The notes: generated by a model from the sequence alone, not told the origin. A stretch of 64,000 nt of DNA from Mameliella sp. CS4 (GCF_019392335.1 NZ_JAHXRQ010000008.1:62001-126000); one strand, 5' to 3'. Numbered from the stretch's first letter, positions 42,932 through 52,410 are shown. A program made the numbers and translations.

Positions 42932-43707
42932 GCCTCGGCCTCTTGGGGGTCTGCGATTGTCAGGGTCAGCCCGGCCTCGTCCAGGGCCGTGCGGGCCTCG
43001 GGGGCGGGGGGCTGGTCGGTGATGATGTGGTCGAATTCCGACAGGGCGGCCAGCCGGTGCAGGGCGGCTTTGCCAAAGCGGCTGTGGTTGACCAGCAGCA
43101 CGCGGCTTGCCCCCTGCCGCATCATTGCCTGTTTGGACCGGACCACGGTTTCGTCCATGTGAAAGACTTCCAGCCCCGACACCGCGGGAGAAGAGATAAA
43201 GGCCAGGTCGGCGCGCAGATGCGCCAGCGCATCCTCTGTCACCTTGCCGAGATAGGCGTTGAACTTGGCGGAATAGACGCCGCCCAGGGCGATCAGGGTG
43301 ATCCCGGCCTCTGCCTTCAGGGCATCCATGACCGCCGCGTTGTTGGTGATCACCGTCAGGGGCCGGCAGGCGGCAAGCTGTTGACCCAGGATCGCAGCCA
43401 TCGAGCCATCGTTGATCATGACCGTCATGCCCGGTTCGACAAGGCGCAGCGCGGCGCGGGCCATCGCCAACTTGGCCGGGGCGCCTTGCCGTTCGCGAAA
43501 GCGGAAATCGCTTTCGAACTGGGTGCCGGAGCGGATCGTCGCGCCACCACGGATTTTCCGCAGCAGACCCGCGCCTTCGAGGTCGTCGAGGTCGCGGTGA
43601 ATGGTCATGCGCGACACGGCAAAACGGTCGGCGAGCGCGTCCAGCTCGACCTCTCCATCCGTGACCAGCAGGTCCATGATCGCCTGTTGCCTGTCGTCTC
43701 TTTTCAC
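42928..43707 (-). CDS. DeoR-family transcriptional repressor
   Basis: A 259-residue DeoR regulator: helix-turn-helix LADRFAVSRMTIHRDLDDLE and a DeoRC sugar-phosphate sensor domain. The start is GTG 43707 with AGGAGG 7 bases upstream, which fits better than ATG 43734. It heads the minus-strand polyol operon and faces tkt. A strong ACACAATT-N6-AATTGTGT palindrome lies in the shared promoter. Likely inducer: a tetrose or polyol phosphate. Confidence 0.87.
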   Translation of the reverse strand: MKRDDRQQAIMDLLVTDGEVELDALADRFAVSRMTIHRDLDDLEGAGLLRKIRGGATIRSGTQFESDFRFRERQGAPAKLAMARAALRLVEPGMTVMINDGSMAAILGQQLAACRPLTVITNNAAVMDALKAEAGITLIALGGVYSAKFNAYLGKVTEDALAHLRADLAFISSPAVSGLEVFHMDETVVRSKQAMMRQGASRVLLVNHSRFGKAALHRLAALSEFDHIITDQPPAPEARTALDEAGLTLTIADPQEAEA

Positions 43708-43739
43708 CGGTGCACCTCCTGAACGTAACATCACATATC

Positions 43740-43761
43740 ACACAATTATCGTCAATTGTGT
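43740..43761. promoter_or_regulatory. ACACAATT-N6-AATTGTGT operator between deoR and tkt
   Basis: Perfect 8-bp inverted repeat in an AT-rich divergent promoter, 33 bases before the deoR GTG and 69 before tkt. Extra TGTGAT/ATCACA half sites flank it (43730-43738 and near 43779). Candidate DeoR repressor site for both operons. Confidence 0.6.
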
Positions 43762-43829
43762 TATTTTGGGATTGCTGGTTGTGATTTTTGCCGGTCTCGC
43801 GTAACACCGGATCAACGCAGGAGGACGTG

Positions 43830-45857
43830 ATGCCCAAAGATCCGATGCCGCAGTCGATTTTAGCCAAGGCCGCGCTGGACCCCGGGGGTTTTGCCCTTGC
43901 CAACTGTATCCGGGCCCTGTCGATCGACGCGGTCGAGGCGGCAAAGTCCGGTCACCCCGGCGCCCCGATGGGCATGGCCGATGCGGCCACCGCGCTCTTT
44001 CGGGATCACCTGAAGTTCGATGCCTCGACCCCCGACTGGCCGGATCGCGACCGGGTGGTGCTGTCCAACGGTCATGCCTCGATGCTGCTCTATTCGCTGC
44101 TGCACCTGACCGGCTATGACGACATGACCATCGAAGAGCTGCGCAACTTCCGTCAGCTTGGCGCCCGCACCGCGGGCCATCCGGAATACGGTCATGCCAA
44201 GGGGATCGAGACGACAACCGGGCCGCTGGGCCAGGGCATCGCCAATGCCGTCGGCATGGCAATGGCCGAGCGCGCGTTGGGGGCCGAGTTCGGCGCCGAC
44301 CTGGTCGATCATCATACCTACGTGTTCCTCGGTGACGGCTGCCTGCAAGAGGGTATCGGGCAAGAGGCGATCTCGCTGGCGGGACACCTGGGGCTGGGCA
44401 AGCTGATCGTTCTGTATGACGACAACCAGATCACCATCGACGGGCCGACCTCCGTGTCGTTTTCCGAGGATGTGCCGGGGCGTCTGCGGGCCTGCGGCTG
44501 GCATGTGCTGGAGTGTGACGGCCATGACATTCCCGGCGTTTCGACCGCCATCGCAGAGGCCAAGGCGGAAACCGGCAAGCCGACCCTGATCGCCATGAAG
44601 ACGGTGATCGGCTACGGCGCGCCATCCAAGGCGGGCACTGCCTCGGCGCACGGGTCGCCGCTGGGCGCCGAAGAGGCCGCCGCCGCCAAGGCAGCGCTGG
44701 GCTGGGAGGCCGCCCCCTTCGAGGTGCCCGCCGATCTCGCCGCCGAATGGCGGGCCATCGGGGCGCGTGGCGGGGCCGCCCGCAAGGACTGGGAAGCCCG
44801 GCTTGCCGCCTCATCGGACCGCGCGGAGTTCACGCGCCGTATGGCGCGCGAGCTGCCCGGCGGATATGGCGCGGCGGTGGCGCAGGCGCGGGCGGGTCTT
44901 TTCGCGGAGCCGCAAAAGATCGCCACCCGCAAGGCCAGCCAAGTTGCGCTGGAGGCGCTGGCCCCCGCGCTGCCAGAGCTGATCGGCGGGTCCGCCGACC
45001 TGACCGGTTCCAACCTGACGCGGGTTCCGGCGGTGGACCGGCAGTATTCGCGCGCAGAGCCGGGCCGTTATGTCGGCTATGGCGTGCGTGAATTCGGAAT
45101 GGCCGCAGCCATGAACGGCATGAACACCCACGGCGGGCTGATCCCCTATGGCGGCACCTTTCTCGTCTTCTCGGACTATGCCCGCAACGCGATCCGCCTG
45201 TCCGCGCTGATGGGCGTCGGCACGATCTATGTCATGACCCATGACAGCATCGGGCTGGGCGAGGACGGCCCGACCCACCAGCCGGTCGAGCATCTGACCT
45301 CGTTGCGCGCGATCCCGAACCTCTACACCTTCCGGCCCGCCGACGCGGTCGAGACGCTGGAATGCTGGGACATCGCCCTCCGGTCGCGTGGAACCCCGTC
45401 GCTGCTGGCGCTCAGCCGACAGGGCGTGCCACAACTTCGGCTGGACGCCGGGGATGAGAACCTAAGCGCGAAGGGCGCCTATGTCCTGCGCAGCTTCGGC
45501 GCGGGGCGCGACCTGACCTTGCTGGCCACGGGCACCGAGGTCAGCCTTGCGATCGAGGCTGCCGAAGTGCTGGCGGAACGCGGGCTGGGCGTGGCCGTCG
45601 TCTCGATGCCGTGCTGGGAGTTGTTCGAGGCGCAACCGGCGGAGTACCGGGCCGACGTGCTGGGCTCTGCGCCCCGTATCGCGGTCGAGGCCGCCAGCAC
45701 CTACGGCTGGACCCGCTATGTCGACAGCGAGGAGGACGTGATCGGGATGCGGGGCTTTGGCGCCTCGGGCCCGGCAGGGGACCTGTACCGGACGTTCGGC
45801 ATCACGCGCGAGGCCATCGTGGCCAAGGCCGACGCACTGCTGAACGGAAAGGGATAA
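43830..45857 (+). CDS. tkt: Transketolase
   Basis: A 675-residue thiamine-diphosphate transketolase: KSGHPGAPMGMADAA, thiamine motif GDGCLQEG...LYDDNQI and GLGEDGPTHQPVEHL. GGAGG lies before ATG 43830. First of tkt-fbp-fba-tal, whose products rearrange C3-C7 sugar phosphates and so can absorb the erythrose 4-phosphate produced by the ery enzymes. Confidence 0.95.
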   Translation: MPKDPMPQSILAKAALDPGGFALANCIRALSIDAVEAAKSGHPGAPMGMADAATALFRDHLKFDASTPDWPDRDRVVLSNGHASMLLYSLLHLTGYDDMTIEELRNFRQLGARTAGHPEYGHAKGIETTTGPLGQGIANAVGMAMAERALGAEFGADLVDHHTYVFLGDGCLQEGIGQEAISLAGHLGLGKLIVLYDDNQITIDGPTSVSFSEDVPGRLRACGWHVLECDGHDIPGVSTAIAEAKAETGKPTLIAMKTVIGYGAPSKAGTASAHGSPLGAEEAAAAKAALGWEAAPFEVPADLAAEWRAIGARGGAARKDWEARLAASSDRAEFTRRMARELPGGYGAAVAQARAGLFAEPQKIATRKASQVALEALAPALPELIGGSADLTGSNLTRVPAVDRQYSRAEPGRYVGYGVREFGMAAAMNGMNTHGGLIPYGGTFLVFSDYARNAIRLSALMGVGTIYVMTHDSIGLGEDGPTHQPVEHLTSLRAIPNLYTFRPADAVETLECWDIALRSRGTPSLLALSRQGVPQLRLDAGDENLSAKGAYVLRSFGAGRDLTLLATGTEVSLAIEAAEVLAERGLGVAVVSMPCWELFEAQPAEYRADVLGSAPRIAVEAASTYGWTRYVDSEEDVIGMRGFGASGPAGDLYRTFGITREAIVAKADALLNGKG

Positions 45858-45861
45858 GGCC

Positions 45862-46866
45862 ATGCAAACGCCCCTGAAACTGGACGGCGACGCACCCGTC
45901 ACCGCACCGACCCTGGCCGCGCACCTGGCGAATTGGGCGGGCGAGGACACCGCGCGCCGCGCGCTGGCGGCGCTGCTGATCCGCCTGGCCGAGGCCAGCG
46001 TGCCGCTGGCGACCCGCCTGGCACAGGGGCACCTGACCGGTGACCCGACCCATGTCATTGGCACCAACGATTCCGGCGACAAGCAAAAGGCGTTGGACAT
46101 GGGCGCGCATGACCATTTCATCGAGGTGCTGCGCGGCATGTCGGTGGCCCGCATCCTGTCCGAAGAGGCCGAGGAGGTCGAGATCATCGACCCGGAGGGC
46201 GCATTCGACCTGGCGATGGACCCGATCGACGGGTCCGGCAGCATCGGCATCGGCGCGCCGCTGGGGGCGCTCTTCGCGATCTTCCCGGCGGGTGACAGCT
46301 TCTTGCGCAAGGGGCGCGAGATGATCGCGGCCTGCTATGTCTCTTTCGGGCATTCGGTCGATTTCGGTTTCAGCACCGGCGCGGGCGTCGACATCGCCAC
46401 GCTGGACCCGGTGACAGGTGTCTTTCACGTCGACACCACTGCCGTCACGATCAAGCCTGGCACCTCGACCGTGGCCTTCAATGCCTCGAACCGGCGGCGC
46501 TGGCCCGAGGGGTTGCAGCGCTATACCGAGGACCTGCTGCGCGGGGCCGAAGGGCCGCGCGGGCGCGATTTCAACATGCGCTGGATCGCTGCCGCCGTGG
46601 GGGATCTGCACCGCATCCTGCGCCGGGGCGGGCTGTTCATGTATCCCGGCGACACGCGCCCGGGCTACGAGGAGGGCTTTCTGCGGCTGGCCTACGAGGC
46701 TTTCCCGATTGCCTACCTGATCGAACAGGCCGGCGGCACCGCGACGGATGGCCAGAGTGCCATCCTCGACCTGTCGCCCGCCCACCTGCATGACCGTGTG
46801 CCACTGATCTTTGGCAGCCGTGACGAGGTCGCGACGCTCTGCGACTACCTTTCCCACTCCGACTGA
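45862..46866 (+). CDS. fbp: Class I fructose-1,6-bisphosphatase
   Basis: A 334-residue class I FBPase with SEEAEE and DPIDGSGSIG metal motifs, LFMYPGD and LAYEAFPIAYLIEQAGGTATDG. It starts 4 bases after the tkt stop. Such enzymes can also act on sedoheptulose 1,7-bisphosphate, which fba could make from erythrose 4-phosphate and DHAP. Confidence 0.92.
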   Translation: MQTPLKLDGDAPVTAPTLAAHLANWAGEDTARRALAALLIRLAEASVPLATRLAQGHLTGDPTHVIGTNDSGDKQKALDMGAHDHFIEVLRGMSVARILSEEAEEVEIIDPEGAFDLAMDPIDGSGSIGIGAPLGALFAIFPAGDSFLRKGREMIAACYVSFGHSVDFGFSTGAGVDIATLDPVTGVFHVDTTAVTIKPGTSTVAFNASNRRRWPEGLQRYTEDLLRGAEGPRGRDFNMRWIAAAVGDLHRILRRGGLFMYPGDTRPGYEEGFLRLAYEAFPIAYLIEQAGGTATDGQSAILDLSPAHLHDRVPLIFGSRDEVATLCDYLSHSD

Positions 46867-46878
46867 GAGGAGCCCGAG

Positions 46879-47913
46879 ATGCCCCGTATCACCCTTCGTC
46901 AGCTGCTCGACCACGCTGCCGAGAACGGCTATGCCGTGCCGGCCTTCAACATGTCCAACATGGAACAGGGGCTGGCGATCATGGCTGCGGCCAATGAAAC
47001 CGGGTCGCCCGTGATCCTACAGGCCAGCCGCGGGGCGCGCAGCTATGCCAACGACACGGTGCTGGCCAAGCTGATCGACGCGCTGGTGGAAATCTATCCG
47101 CATATTCCCGTCTGCATGCATCTCGATCACGGCAACACCCTGGCCACCTGCGTCACCGCCATCCAGCACGGGTTCACCTCTGTCATGATGGACGGTTCGT
47201 TGAAGGAGGACGGCACCACGCCCGCCGATTATGCCTATAACGTGGGGATCACCCGCGCCGTGGTGGAGATGGCCCATGCCGCGGGTGTGTCCGTCGAGGG
47301 AGAGCTGGGCGTGCTGGGCTCGCTGGAGACCGGGCAGGGCGACCAGGAGGACGGGCACGGCGCGACGGGCACCCTGTCGCATGACCAGTTGCTGACCGAT
47401 CCCGAAGAGGCAGAGCGTTTTGTGGCCGATACCGGCGTCGATGCTCTGGCGGTGGCGATGGGAACCAGTCACGGCGCCTACAAGTTCACCCGCCAGCCGG
47501 ACGGCGACGTGCTGGCGATGGATGTGATCGAGGCGATCCACAAACGCCTGCCCAACACCCATCTTGTCATGCACGGGTCGTCCTCGGTCCCCGAGGAGCT
47601 GCGCCTGCTGATCAACGCGTATGGCGGCGAGATCAAGCCGACCTGGGGTGTGCCGCTGGAGGAGATCCGGCGCGGCATCCGCCACGGCGTGCGCAAGGTC
47701 AACATCGACACAGACCTGCGGCTGGCGGCCACGGCGGCGATCCGCAAGACCCTGATGAGCGCGCCCGCCGAGTTCGACCCGCGCAAGTACCTGAAACCGG
47801 CGATGGACGGCATGAAGGCGCAATGCGTCGAGAAATTCGAGGCCTTCGGAACCGCCGGACAGGCCGAGCGCATCCGCACGCGGCCGCTGTCCGAAATGGC
47901 CCTGGCCTATTGA
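46879..47913 (+). CDS. fba: Class II fructose-bisphosphate aldolase (CbbA-like)
   Basis: A 344-residue zinc aldolase: [31 protein letters not shown] and MHGSSSVP. Length and sequence fit the Calvin-cycle-type CbbA subgroup. Follows fbp by 12 bases. May condense DHAP with erythrose 4-phosphate as well as glyceraldehyde 3-phosphate. Confidence 0.94.
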   Translation: MPRITLRQLLDHAAENGYAVPAFNMSNMEQGLAIMAAANETGSPVILQASRGARSYANDTVLAKLIDALVEIYPHIPVCMHLDHGNTLATCVTAIQHGFTSVMMDGSLKEDGTTPADYAYNVGITRAVVEMAHAAGVSVEGELGVLGSLETGQGDQEDGHGATGTLSHDQLLTDPEEAERFVADTGVDALAVAMGTSHGAYKFTRQPDGDVLAMDVIEAIHKRLPNTHLVMHGSSSVPEELRLLINAYGGEIKPTWGVPLEEIRRGIRHGVRKVNIDTDLRLAATAAIRKTLMSAPAEFDPRKYLKPAMDGMKAQCVEKFEAFGTAGQAERIRTRPLSEMALAY

Positions 47914-47935
47914 TCCCCTGAAAGGAGACCGAACC

Positions 47936-48589
47936 ATGAAATTCTTCGTGGACACAGCCAATATCGACGACATCAAGGAGCTGAACGACTACGGACTCTT
48001 GGATGGCGTGACGACGAACCCCTCGCTGATTGCCAAATCCGGGCGTGACTTCAAGGAGGTCATCGCGGAGATCTGCAAGGTCGTGGAAGGCCCTGTTTCG
48101 GCCGAGGTCGCGGCGATGGATTTCGACGGGATGGTCGCCGAGGGCGAGCACCTGGCAAAGATCGCCGACAACGTGGTCATCAAGCTGCCGCTGACGCTGG
48201 ACGGGCTGAAAGCCTGCCGCCATTTCTCGGGCAAGGGCATCAAGACGAATGTCACGCTCTGCTTTGCCGCCAACCAGGCGCTGCTGGCGGCAAAGGCGGG
48301 CGCGACCTATATCTCGCCCTTCGTCGGGCGTCTGGATGATCTGAACATCGACGGGATGGAGCTGATCCACGAGATCCGCACCATCTTTGACAATTACGGG
48401 TTCACGACGGAAATCCTCGCCGCCTCGATCCGGTCGGCCAACCATGTCAAGGAGGCCGCCATCGCGGGCGCGGACGTGGCGACGATCCCGCCGGGTGTCA
48501 TCAAGGGACTTGCGGCCCATGCCTTGACCGACAAGGGCCTGGACCAGTTCGCCAAGGATTGGGCCGCGACCGGTCAGTCGATCCTTTGA
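47936..48589 (+). CDS. tal: Transaldolase (small TalC type)
   Basis: A 217-residue transaldolase: [13 protein letters not shown], the Schiff-base Lys in [41 protein letters not shown]. Uses erythrose 4-phosphate plus fructose 6-phosphate. Last gene of the plus-strand operon; GGAG precedes the ATG. Confidence 0.94.
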   Translation: MKFFVDTANIDDIKELNDYGLLDGVTTNPSLIAKSGRDFKEVIAEICKVVEGPVSAEVAAMDFDGMVAEGEHLAKIADNVVIKLPLTLDGLKACRHFSGKGIKTNVTLCFAANQALLAAKAGATYISPFVGRLDDLNIDGMELIHEIRTIFDNYGFTTEILAASIRSANHVKEAAIAGADVATIPPGVIKGLAAHALTDKGLDQFAKDWAATGQSIL

Positions 48590-48596
48590 GGCGCAG

Positions 48597-48631
48597 GGCG
48601 GGTCCGGTTGCGCCGTCGCGTCGGACCCGCC
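48597..48631. terminator. Bidirectional terminator hairpin between tal and eryD
   Basis: GGCGGGTCCG (48597-48606) pairs with CGGACCCGCC (48622-48631) in the 41-base gap between convergent genes. The 3' arm touches the eryD stop codon. Confidence 0.6.
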
Positions 48632-49587
48632 TATCCCTCGAGCAGGGCCTTGGCCGTGCGCTCGTCGGTGATGAGACCGGACAGGCGCCCGCTCTTCAGG
48701 ATGGCGCGGATCGCCGCCACCTTTTCCGGGCCGCCGGCAAGGGCGATGATGCGGTCATCCCGGGTTTCATCCAAGGACACGGCCAGCGTCCGCGAGGTCA
48801 GCGGCGTTTCCAGCGCCTTGCCCTCGGGGTCAAAGAAATGGCCCAGCATTTCGCCCACGCCGCCCGCCTCGGATATGGCCTCGATCTCGCTGGGTTCGAT
48901 CATGCCCGAGGTGACAAGCTGGGTTTCCGCCTCGACCGTGCCGACGCCGACGATCTTGAGCGGTGCGGTCTCGGCCAGCTGAAAGACCTCGGCCACGCCG
49001 CGTTGCGCCAGCAGAACCTCGCGGTCCTCGGTGGTGTTGGCGAAAAAGGGCACCGGCATGACATAGGCCCGCGCCCCGGTCTTTTCGGCCAGGAGGTGCA
49101 TCACGTCATGCGGGTTGGCCGCAAAGTTCCGGGTCAACCCGCCCAGGAGTGAGACAAAGCTCAACCCGTTGGTGTGGAAACGGGGCATGGCGCGCACTGC
49201 CTCGGCCAGGGTGCGGCCGTGGCCGATGCCGATGGTCAGTTCCTCGCCGCTCTCCAGCCAGCGGCGCAGGCGCGAGGCACCGGCGATCCCCAGCGTGCGC
49301 AGGGGCAGGCCCTCTTCGTCCAGGTCCGGGGCGACTTCGCAGGTGTCCAGCCCGTAGCGCAGGCATAGCGCCTGTTCCAGTTCGATGCATTCGATGATCT
49401 CGCCTTCGATGCTGACCTTGACGGCGCCCTCGGCCACCGCGCGGGCGATCAGGCGATGCGCCTTGACCGATTGGACGCCCAGCCGCTTGGCCACCTCGGC
49501 CTGCCGCAGGCCGCCGACATAGTGCAGCCACGCGGCGCGGATCGACAAGGAATGCTCGGCATCGCCCGACATCCGATCTTTGGCCAT
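48631..49587 (-). CDS. eryD: EryD-like SorC/DeoR-family regulator
   Basis: A 318-residue SorC-family regulator. The helix-turn-helix LRQAEVAKRLGVQSVKAHRLIARAV lies near the N terminus and a sugar-phosphate-type effector domain fills the rest (GIGHGRTLAEAV, EAGGVGEMLGHFFDPEGK). EryD is the repressor of erythritol genes in related bacteria. The same effector domain is found fused to the ABC ATPase at 56554-58875. It is the last gene of the eryABC-ribH2-adh-eryD series. Confidence 0.87.
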   Translation of the reverse strand: MAKDRMSGDAEHSLSIRAAWLHYVGGLRQAEVAKRLGVQSVKAHRLIARAVAEGAVKVSIEGEIIECIELEQALCLRYGLDTCEVAPDLDEEGLPLRTLGIAGASRLRRWLESGEELTIGIGHGRTLAEAVRAMPRFHTNGLSFVSLLGGLTRNFAANPHDVMHLLAEKTGARAYVMPVPFFANTTEDREVLLAQRGVAEVFQLAETAPLKIVGVGTVEAETQLVTSGMIEPSEIEAISEAGGVGEMLGHFFDPEGKALETPLTSRTLAVSLDETRDDRIIALAGGPEKVAAIRAILKSGRLSGLITDERTAKALLEG

Positions 49588-49611
49588 CTCCTGTCCTCCA
49601 CACTCCGGCGC

Positions 49612-50757
49612 CTAGCGCGCCCGCTCCATGATCCCGGTCAGCGCCGCGGCGTCCAGGGGAACGGGGTTGGCTTTCATCGACGAAGAGCTGGCCGCCATCC
49701 GGGCGGCCTCGGCCCTTTGTTCCCCGTTCACGCCCTGCGCGTCCAGTCCGGGCAGACCGGCCTGCCGCGACCAATCGGCCAGCGTGGCAAAGGCCCGCGC
49801 GGGGTCTGTATCCAGAACCCGGCCCAGGTCATCGCGCAGGTCGGCAAGGCGGCGGGCGGTGTCGCCTGTCGCCCGAGCCGCGTTTTCCTCCAGCACATGC
49901 GGCAGCAGGATGCCGCAGATCGCCCCGTGCGCCGCGCCGGACAGGCCGCCCAGCGGACCGGCAAGGCCGTGCACAGCCCCCAGTCCCGCATTGGCCAGCG
50001 CAAGACCGCCGCACAGGCTGGTCCATGCGATCTGGTCGCGCGCGTCGGGGTCCTCTTGCTGCATCAGTGTCACCAGCGCTGCCAGACCCGAGGCAATCGC
50101 CGGGCGGCACAGCGCATCGGTCATCGGGTTGGCGCGGGTGCAGACATAGGGTTCGATCACCTGTGTCACCGCATCCAGCCCCGAGGCGAGGGTCACGCCG
50201 CGCGGGCAGCCATCTGTCAGCGAGGGATCGACTATCGCCATCCAGGGCAACATGCGCGCGTCCCGCAGGCTGACCTTGCGCTGGGCGTCGGGCACGGCGA
50301 TCACCGCGTTGCGGGTGACTTCGGCGCCGGTTCCGGAGGTGGTCGGAATGGCGGCGAAGGGAAGGGGAGCAGCGTCCAGAGGAAGGCCCTTGCCGACCAC
50401 CTCCAGATGGTCCAGCACCGGACGTGAGTCGGGGACGAGGGCGGCAATGGCCTTGCCAGCGTCGATGACAGCACCACCGCCCAGGGCGATGACCACTTGC
50501 GCCCCGCTGGTCCGGGCTGTGGCCACGCCAGCCTCGATCATCGCCAGGTCCGGCTCTGCCGCGACGCCAAAGCGTTCGACGGCACAGCCCTCGGCCTCAA
50601 GCGCGTCGGACAGCCAGTCGGCCCGCGCCGCGGTGCCGCCTTGCACCAGCAGAATGCGCTGTCCGCCTGCGGCCAGGTCGGGCACTGCCCGCCGGGCCTC
50701 TCCACGGCCAAAGCGGATTTCCGTGGCCGTGGCAAAGGAGAAGGCGGGCAGGGACAT
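49612..50757 (-). CDS. Iron-containing alcohol dehydrogenase family protein
   Basis: A 381-residue group III alcohol dehydrogenase: GGGAVIDAGKAIA for NAD(P), PTTSGTGAEVTRNAV, and metal ligands in DAVTQVIEPYV and VHGLAGPLGG...AHGAICGILLPHVLEEN. Its start is 3 bases from the ribH2 stop. Located inside the erythritol series, it may oxidise or reduce a tetrose, glycolaldehyde or a side product; the substrate is not evident. Confidence 0.87.
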   Translation of the reverse strand: MSLPAFSFATATEIRFGRGEARRAVPDLAAGGQRILLVQGGTAARADWLSDALEAEGCAVERFGVAAEPDLAMIEAGVATARTSGAQVVIALGGGAVIDAGKAIAALVPDSRPVLDHLEVVGKGLPLDAAPLPFAAIPTTSGTGAEVTRNAVIAVPDAQRKVSLRDARMLPWMAIVDPSLTDGCPRGVTLASGLDAVTQVIEPYVCTRANPMTDALCRPAIASGLAALVTLMQQEDPDARDQIAWTSLCGGLALANAGLGAVHGLAGPLGGLSGAAHGAICGILLPHVLEENAARATGDTARRLADLRDDLGRVLDTDPARAFATLADWSRQAGLPGLDAQGVNGEQRAEAARMAASSSSMKANPVPLDAAALTGIMERAR

Positions 50758-50760
50758 GGC

Positions 50761-51198
50761 TCAGACCTCCAGCTTGGCAATCATCAGGACCGCATCCGCC
50801 GCCTCGGCGCCCTTCTTGACGAAATGGTCGCGGAAGAACCCGATATGTTCCTCGGTCGGCTGGAAATGATGCGGCGTCAGCGAGACCGAGAAGGTCGGGA
50901 CGCCGGTCTCCAGTTGCGCGGTCATCAGCCCGTCGACCACGGCCTGCGCGACAAAGTCATGGCGGTAGAGCCCGCCATCGACAACCAGCGCGGCGCAGAC
51001 CACGGCGTCATACTTGCCGCTCTGGCCCAGCTTCTTGGCCAAGAGCGGCATCTCGAAGGCGCCGGGCACGTCGAAGGGCGTGACCGTGGCGGGCGCCCCG
51101 GCCTCTCCGATGCGTTGTTCGAACCCGGTCAGCGCCTGGTCGACGATATCGGCGTGCCAACGGGCCTTGATGAAGGCGATGTTCAGTGTTTCAGACAT
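50761..51198 (-). CDS. ribH2: Type II lumazine synthase RibH2
   Basis: A 145-residue 6,7-dimethyl-8-ribityllumazine synthase. AFIKARWHADIVDQAL, FDVPGAFEMPLLAKKL, LYRHDFVAQAVVDGLM and SLTPHHF closely follow the decameric RibH2 of Brucella and Rhizobiales. It joins a pyrimidine and the C4 compound 3,4-dihydroxy-2-butanone 4-phosphate on the way to riboflavin. An FMN riboswitch lies 73 bases upstream, as for Brucella ribH2. Its place inside an erythritol operon is notable since eryB needs flavin. Confidence 0.92.
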   Translation of the reverse strand: MSETLNIAFIKARWHADIVDQALTGFEQRIGEAGAPATVTPFDVPGAFEMPLLAKKLGQSGKYDAVVCAALVVDGGLYRHDFVAQAVVDGLMTAQLETGVPTFSVSLTPHHFQPTEEHIGFFRDHFVKKGAEAADAVLMIAKLEV

Positions 51199-51270
51199 GG
51201 AACCATCCTTTGCGTTTCACAAATGGTCCCAAGGCGATGCCATCCGCGCAGGCCGGATGGCCCGTCGGCT

Positions 51271-51404
51271 GGTTCTCTTCCATCCGGACTATTACCGTCG
51301 GCCCCGGAATTTCACCGGTGTCTGCTGGACCCTTCCGGGTGTTTCCGAAAGGCGCTCGCGGGCTATCACCGCCGGTGGGGAATTGCACCCCGCCCTGAGA
51401 ACGC
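51271..51404 (-). promoter_or_regulatory. FMN riboswitch (RFN element)
   Basis: Read on the minus strand it has the RFN landmarks in order: GTTCTCAGGGCGGGGTG, ATTCCCCACCGGCGGT, AGCCCGCGAGCGC, the CAGCAGAC segment with CCGGTG, ATTCCGGGGCCGACGG, TAGTCCGGATGGAAGAGAAC. The closing GTTCTC/GAGAAC pair is present. It lies between eryC and ribH2 and should lower ribH2 (and downstream adh, eryD) expression when FMN is high. Confidence 0.95.
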
Positions 51405-51476
51405 GGCAAGGTTTGGCGGCAAGCGGCGGAAAAGGCAAGCAGCTTTGCGACAGGTGCGCGATATCTGCGACCCCGG

Positions 51477-52409
51477 TCAGACATTCAGGTCGTTTGCCCC
51501 GCTGTCGATATGCGGCGCCCAGAAGGCCACGCTTTCGGCGATCTGGGGGATCACCTGGCGGTCGTTGGGGTCGCGCTCCTTGAACGACAGCTCAAGGCAG
51601 ATCTCGTTGTCGACGGCGCCGCCCTCGGCAAAGGCGGCCAGCAGCGGATCGGGATGGATCGCGCCCTTGGCGTTGAATTCGGCGGTGAACGGGCGGTGGC
51701 CAGACTTGTCCATCATCGACTGCTTGATGTGGATGATCGGGCTGACCTTGGGCACCGCACGCGCCCAGGCATAGGGATCGGTGTCATCGGGATTGGGCGA
51801 GGTCACGTCGCCGTGGTCGATATCGGCCATCATCCACATCGGGACGGCCATCTTGGCGGCGCTCAGCCGGTCCTGCAGCCTGATGCACTCGGCGATGGTT
51901 TCGCCGAACTCGCGGCCCACGCTCATCGGCTCCCAGAAGACATAGTCGAGCCCGGCGCCCTGGGCGTGCTCGGCGACCTCGGCCCAGCAGTCGATGGCGA
52001 TCCGCAAAAGGTCCTCGCGCCGCGCGGGGTCGTCGTAATCCTTGAACGTGAAGATCGCGAATTGCGTCCCGACCGATGTGCCGCCCAGGTCACCGATGAT
52101 GTCGGCGAAAGTCTTGAACCAGTCGACATAGTACCGGCGCACGTCCCGGTCCGGGTGGCCAAAGTGGTTGAGCCGCCCGTAGGGCCCGGTCATGCCGCTG
52201 GTCACCCGGGCGCCTGTCCGCGACAGCGCCGCGCCCATCTGCCGGGTCAGCCGCCGGATCACCGGCGCGGGCCAGCTGGGGTTGATGAACTCATGCGTCA
52301 GCTGGATGTCGCGGATCCGGATATCGCGCGCGATGGTGTCGATCAGGTCGTCCGGCTCGGCAAAGCGGTTCACCAGCGGGTTGGTGTTCAGCGAAAGGGT
52401 CAGGCCCAT
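51477..52409 (-). CDS. eryC: EryC-like tetrulose-phosphate isomerase/epimerase
   Basis: A 310-residue TIM-barrel sugar-phosphate isomerase/epimerase (AP endonuclease 2 family). LTLSLNTNPLVNRFAEPDDL, QLTHEFINPSWP, WEPMSVGREFGETI and ADIDHGDVTSPNPDDTDP are visible. EryC epimerises L-erythrulose 1-phosphate to D-erythrulose 1-phosphate. AGGAGG inside the eryB end and a one-base gap support start 52409. Confidence 0.85.
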   Translation of the reverse strand: MGLTLSLNTNPLVNRFAEPDDLIDTIARDIRIRDIQLTHEFINPSWPAPVIRRLTRQMGAALSRTGARVTSGMTGPYGRLNHFGHPDRDVRRYYVDWFKTFADIIGDLGGTSVGTQFAIFTFKDYDDPARREDLLRIAIDCWAEVAEHAQGAGLDYVFWEPMSVGREFGETIAECIRLQDRLSAAKMAVPMWMMADIDHGDVTSPNPDDTDPYAWARAVPKVSPIIHIKQSMMDKSGHRPFTAEFNAKGAIHPDPLLAAFAEGGAVDNEICLELSFKERDPNDRQVIPQIAESVAFWAPHIDSGANDLNV

Positions 52410-52410
52410 G

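Noticed and set aside
45862..46866. Class II (GlpX) fructose bisphosphatase
   Set aside because: The DPIDGSGS and YEAFPIAYLIEQAGG blocks are those of class I Fbp.
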